From: Desulfopila aestuarii DSM 18488
GTDB taxonomy: Bacteria > Desulfobacterota > Desulfobulbia > Desulfobulbales > Desulfocapsaceae
Direction of reading: 5' to 3'
DNA length: 64,000 nt
Assembly (NCBI RefSeq): GCF_900143695.1
Contig: NZ_FRFE01000003.1
Span: forward strand, 186,001-250,000
Position numbers and translations under genes: made by a program. The notes beneath the pieces are model-generated. The model made no database searches and was not told the origin of the DNA. It saw only the letters and a program-made list of their open reading frames with translations. Within the stretch, counting starts at the first letter, position 1, and every line of letters starts with the position of its first letter. Shown one piece after another: positions 62,433 through 64,000 of this stretch.

Positions 62433-63062
62433 TTATTTGGCAAATATTTTCAAGAGGCCGTTTTGAGCCCCAGGAACAGGTCCCTTCAGCAGCACGATAT
62501 TTTCGTCCGCGCGAATATCAATCACAATGGCGTTCTTTTTCAGAACAGTCTGGTTGCCCATTTGACCAGGCATTTTCTTGCCCTTCACAACACGGCTCGG
62601 CCAAGCGCTGGTACCAATTGAACCAGGTGCCCTGTGAAACATGGAACCATGGGTATCGCGACCACCGCCAAAACCGTGACGCTTCATGACACCCTGGAAT
62701 CCCTTTCCTTTACTGGTTCCCTGAACATGTACCACATCTCCGACCTTGAAGAGTTCACTCACGCTTATCTCCTGGCCGACCGTGTACTGAGCAGCGTCTG
62801 CCACCCGGAATTCACGAATATGGTAAAAACCTTCAGAATCTGATTTTTTGAAATGACCTGCGTCAGGTTTGTTGACCCGCTGTGCTTTTTTGTTCGCGAA
62901 ACCAACCTGTATTGCATTGTATCCGTCAGTCGCAACCGTCTTAACCTGAAGAATTTTGCAAGGTCCTGCTTCAACGACGGTTACAGGGATCGCCTGACCC
63001 AGTTCGCTGTAAACGCGGGTCATTCCTATTTTCTTACCCAATATACCCATTGTCTTTGGCAT
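62433..63062 (-). CDS. rplC: 50S ribosomal protein L3
   Basis: A 209-residue core protein near the peptidyl-transferase centre. MGILGKKIGMTRVYSELGQA, VHVQGTSKGKGFQGVMKRHG and GSIGTSAWPSRVVKGKKMPG are canonical. Two ATG codons four residues apart are possible; the first has GGGTG before it. It follows rpsJ by 42 bp. Confidence 0.98.
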   Translation of the reverse strand: MPKTMGILGKKIGMTRVYSELGQAIPVTVVEAGPCKILQVKTVATDGYNAIQVGFANKKAQRVNKPDAGHFKKSDSEGFYHIREFRVADAAQYTVGQEISVSELFKVGDVVHVQGTSKGKGFQGVMKRHGFGGGRDTHGSMFHRAPGSIGTSAWPSRVVKGKKMPGQMGNQTVLKKNAIVIDIRADENIVLLKGPVPGAQNGLLKIFAK

Positions 63063-63104
63063 AATTGCACCCGATGCTTCAATTTGCTTTGCAATTCAAG
63101 CCCG

Positions 63105-63419
63105 TTAAGGCAGTTTAATCTCGACATCGACGCCAGCGGAAAGCTCAAGCTTCATCAGCAGATCAATGGTCTGCTGGGTCGGCTCGAGAATATCCAGTAA
63201 ACGACGATGGGTTCTCATTTCAAATTGTTCTCTCGATTTTTTGTCTACGTGCGGTGAACGAAGTACACAGAATTTGTTCACGGTGGTCGGCAGAGGAATT
63301 GGCCCTGCTACTGCAGAACCGGTCCTTCTTGCCGTCTCTACGATCTCAGACGTAGACTGATCGAGCAGTTTATGATCGTAAGCTTTTAAACGAATACGAA
63401 TTTTTTCTGTAGGTATCAT
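63105..63419 (-). CDS. rpsJ: 30S ribosomal protein S10
   Basis: A 104-residue protein of the small-subunit head and, with NusB, part of antitermination. [40 protein letters not shown] and [15 protein letters not shown] are canonical. AAGGG precedes the ATG. It begins only ten bases after the tuf stop, so it shares tuf's transcript. Confidence 0.98.
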   Translation of the reverse strand: MIPTEKIRIRLKAYDHKLLDQSTSEIVETARRTGSAVAGPIPLPTTVNKFCVLRSPHVDKKSREQFEMRTHRRLLDILEPTQQTIDLLMKLELSAGVDVEIKLP

Positions 63420-63428
63420 CGTACACCC

Positions 63429-64000
63429 TTATTTAATGATTTTACTTACTACACCGGCACCGACTGTTCTCCCGCCCTCACGGATGGCAAAACGCAACCC
63501 TTCATCCATGGCAATGGGAGTGATCAATTCAGCGGTAACGGACACATTGTCTCCAGGCATAACCATCTCCGTCCCTTCCGGAAGGGTGACGATACCTGTA
63601 ACATCGGTTGTTCTGAAGTAGAACTGCGGACGATAGCCGTTGAAAAACGGTGTATGGCGTCCACCTTCATCTTTGCCGAGAATATAGCATTCTGCCTCAA
63701 AACGAGTATGGGGTGTAATGGAACCCGGTTTGGCGAGAACCTGTCCTCGCTCAATATCATCTCGTTTTACACCACGAAGCAGTGCACCGATATTGTCGCC
63801 AGCCTGACCTTCATCAAGCAATTTGCGGAACATCTCAACACCGGTACAGGTGGTCTTCTGAGTAGCCTTGATACCAACTATCTCGATCTCATCACCGACC
63901 TTCACAATACCGCGCTCAATACGACCGGTTGCAACAGTACCACGACCAGAGATAGAGAACACATCCTCGACCGGCATCAGGAAAGGCTTGTCAGTTTCAC
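63429..64000 (-). CDS. tuf: Elongation factor Tu, C-terminal part (5' end beyond window)
   Basis: About 190 residues of EF-Tu, which delivers aminoacyl-tRNA to the ribosome. The frame continues past the window edge (residues [20 protein letters not shown] span it). Domain 2 has [20 protein letters not shown], and domain 3 has [20 protein letters not shown], ending [10 protein letters not shown]. The GTPase domain is outside the window. It lies directly upstream of rpsJ, as in many bacteria where fusA and tuf precede the S10 operon. Confidence 0.98.
   Translation of the reverse strand, partial: ETDKPFLMPVEDVFSISGRGTVATGRIERGIVKVGDEIEIVGIKATQKTTCTGVEMFRKLLDEGQAGDNIGALLRGVKRDDIERGQVLAKPGSITPHTRFEAECYILGKDEGGRHTPFFNGYRPQFYFRTTDVTGIVTLPEGTEMVMPGDNVSVTAELITPIAMDEGLRFAIREGGRTVGAGVVSKIIK

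Overview
The window reads as chromosomal DNA of an anaerobic Gram-negative bacterium, most likely a Desulfobacterota (Desulfobulbales-like, sulfate-reducer type) genome. This is an inference, not a database match. It rests on a ferredoxin-type 2-oxoacid oxidoreductase, an FmdE-family protein, a cobalamin riboswitch, a core-MetE-like protein, LptG (outer membrane) and the rpsB-tsf-pyrH-frr-uppS-cdsA-dxr-rseP-ispG-proS gene order. I see no prophage, intact insertion sequence or CRISPR array.

Layout. 1-7.2 kb is a loose accessory stretch: a pRiA4b ORF-3-like protein, an alpha/beta-hydrolase, a small membrane protein, a core-MetE-like protein, an H-NS-like protein in AT-rich DNA, a secreted glycine-rich protein and a hybrid histidine kinase whose receiver lacks its phospho-acceptor Asp. 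7.3-12 kb carries malonyl-CoA decarboxylase and a unit made of a cobalamin riboswitch, an intrinsic terminator, an SSS-family symporter and an FmdE/zinc-finger protein. 12-21 kb holds a five-gene catabolic operon with a divergent GntR regulator, followed by a metallopeptidase gene on one side and a DMT transporter gene on the other. 21.8-25.3 kb is a very large membrane patatin. Then come tRNA-Arg(CCU), two tandem ADP-glucose pyrophosphorylase paralogues, a DHH phosphoesterase, crcB, lptG, a DUF362 protein, a Mip-type FKBP, an Smr protein and a RelA-type ppGpp synthetase with a damaged hydrolase site.

36-47 kb is the conserved housekeeping run, read on the minus strand as rpsB-tsf-pyrH-frr-uppS-cdsA-dxr-rseP-tsaB-ispG-proS. 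48-64 kb is the S10-spc-alpha ribosomal supercluster from tuf (cut by the window edge) to rplQ, with secY, map, infA, rpmJ and rpoA inside it.

The most interesting units are two. First, the 12.9-19.3 kb operon fits an oxidative lysine route: lysine to aminoadipate semialdehyde (lysine 6-dehydrogenase/saccharopine dehydrogenase family), to 2-aminoadipate (ALDH7-type), to 2-oxoadipate (aminotransferase not present here), to glutaryl-CoA (ferredoxin oxidoreductase), to crotonyl-CoA (glutaryl-CoA dehydrogenase). Second, the B12-riboswitch-controlled SSS symporter/FmdE pair is not one of the usual B12-regulated transporters and could be an undescribed corrinoid- or B12-related uptake system.
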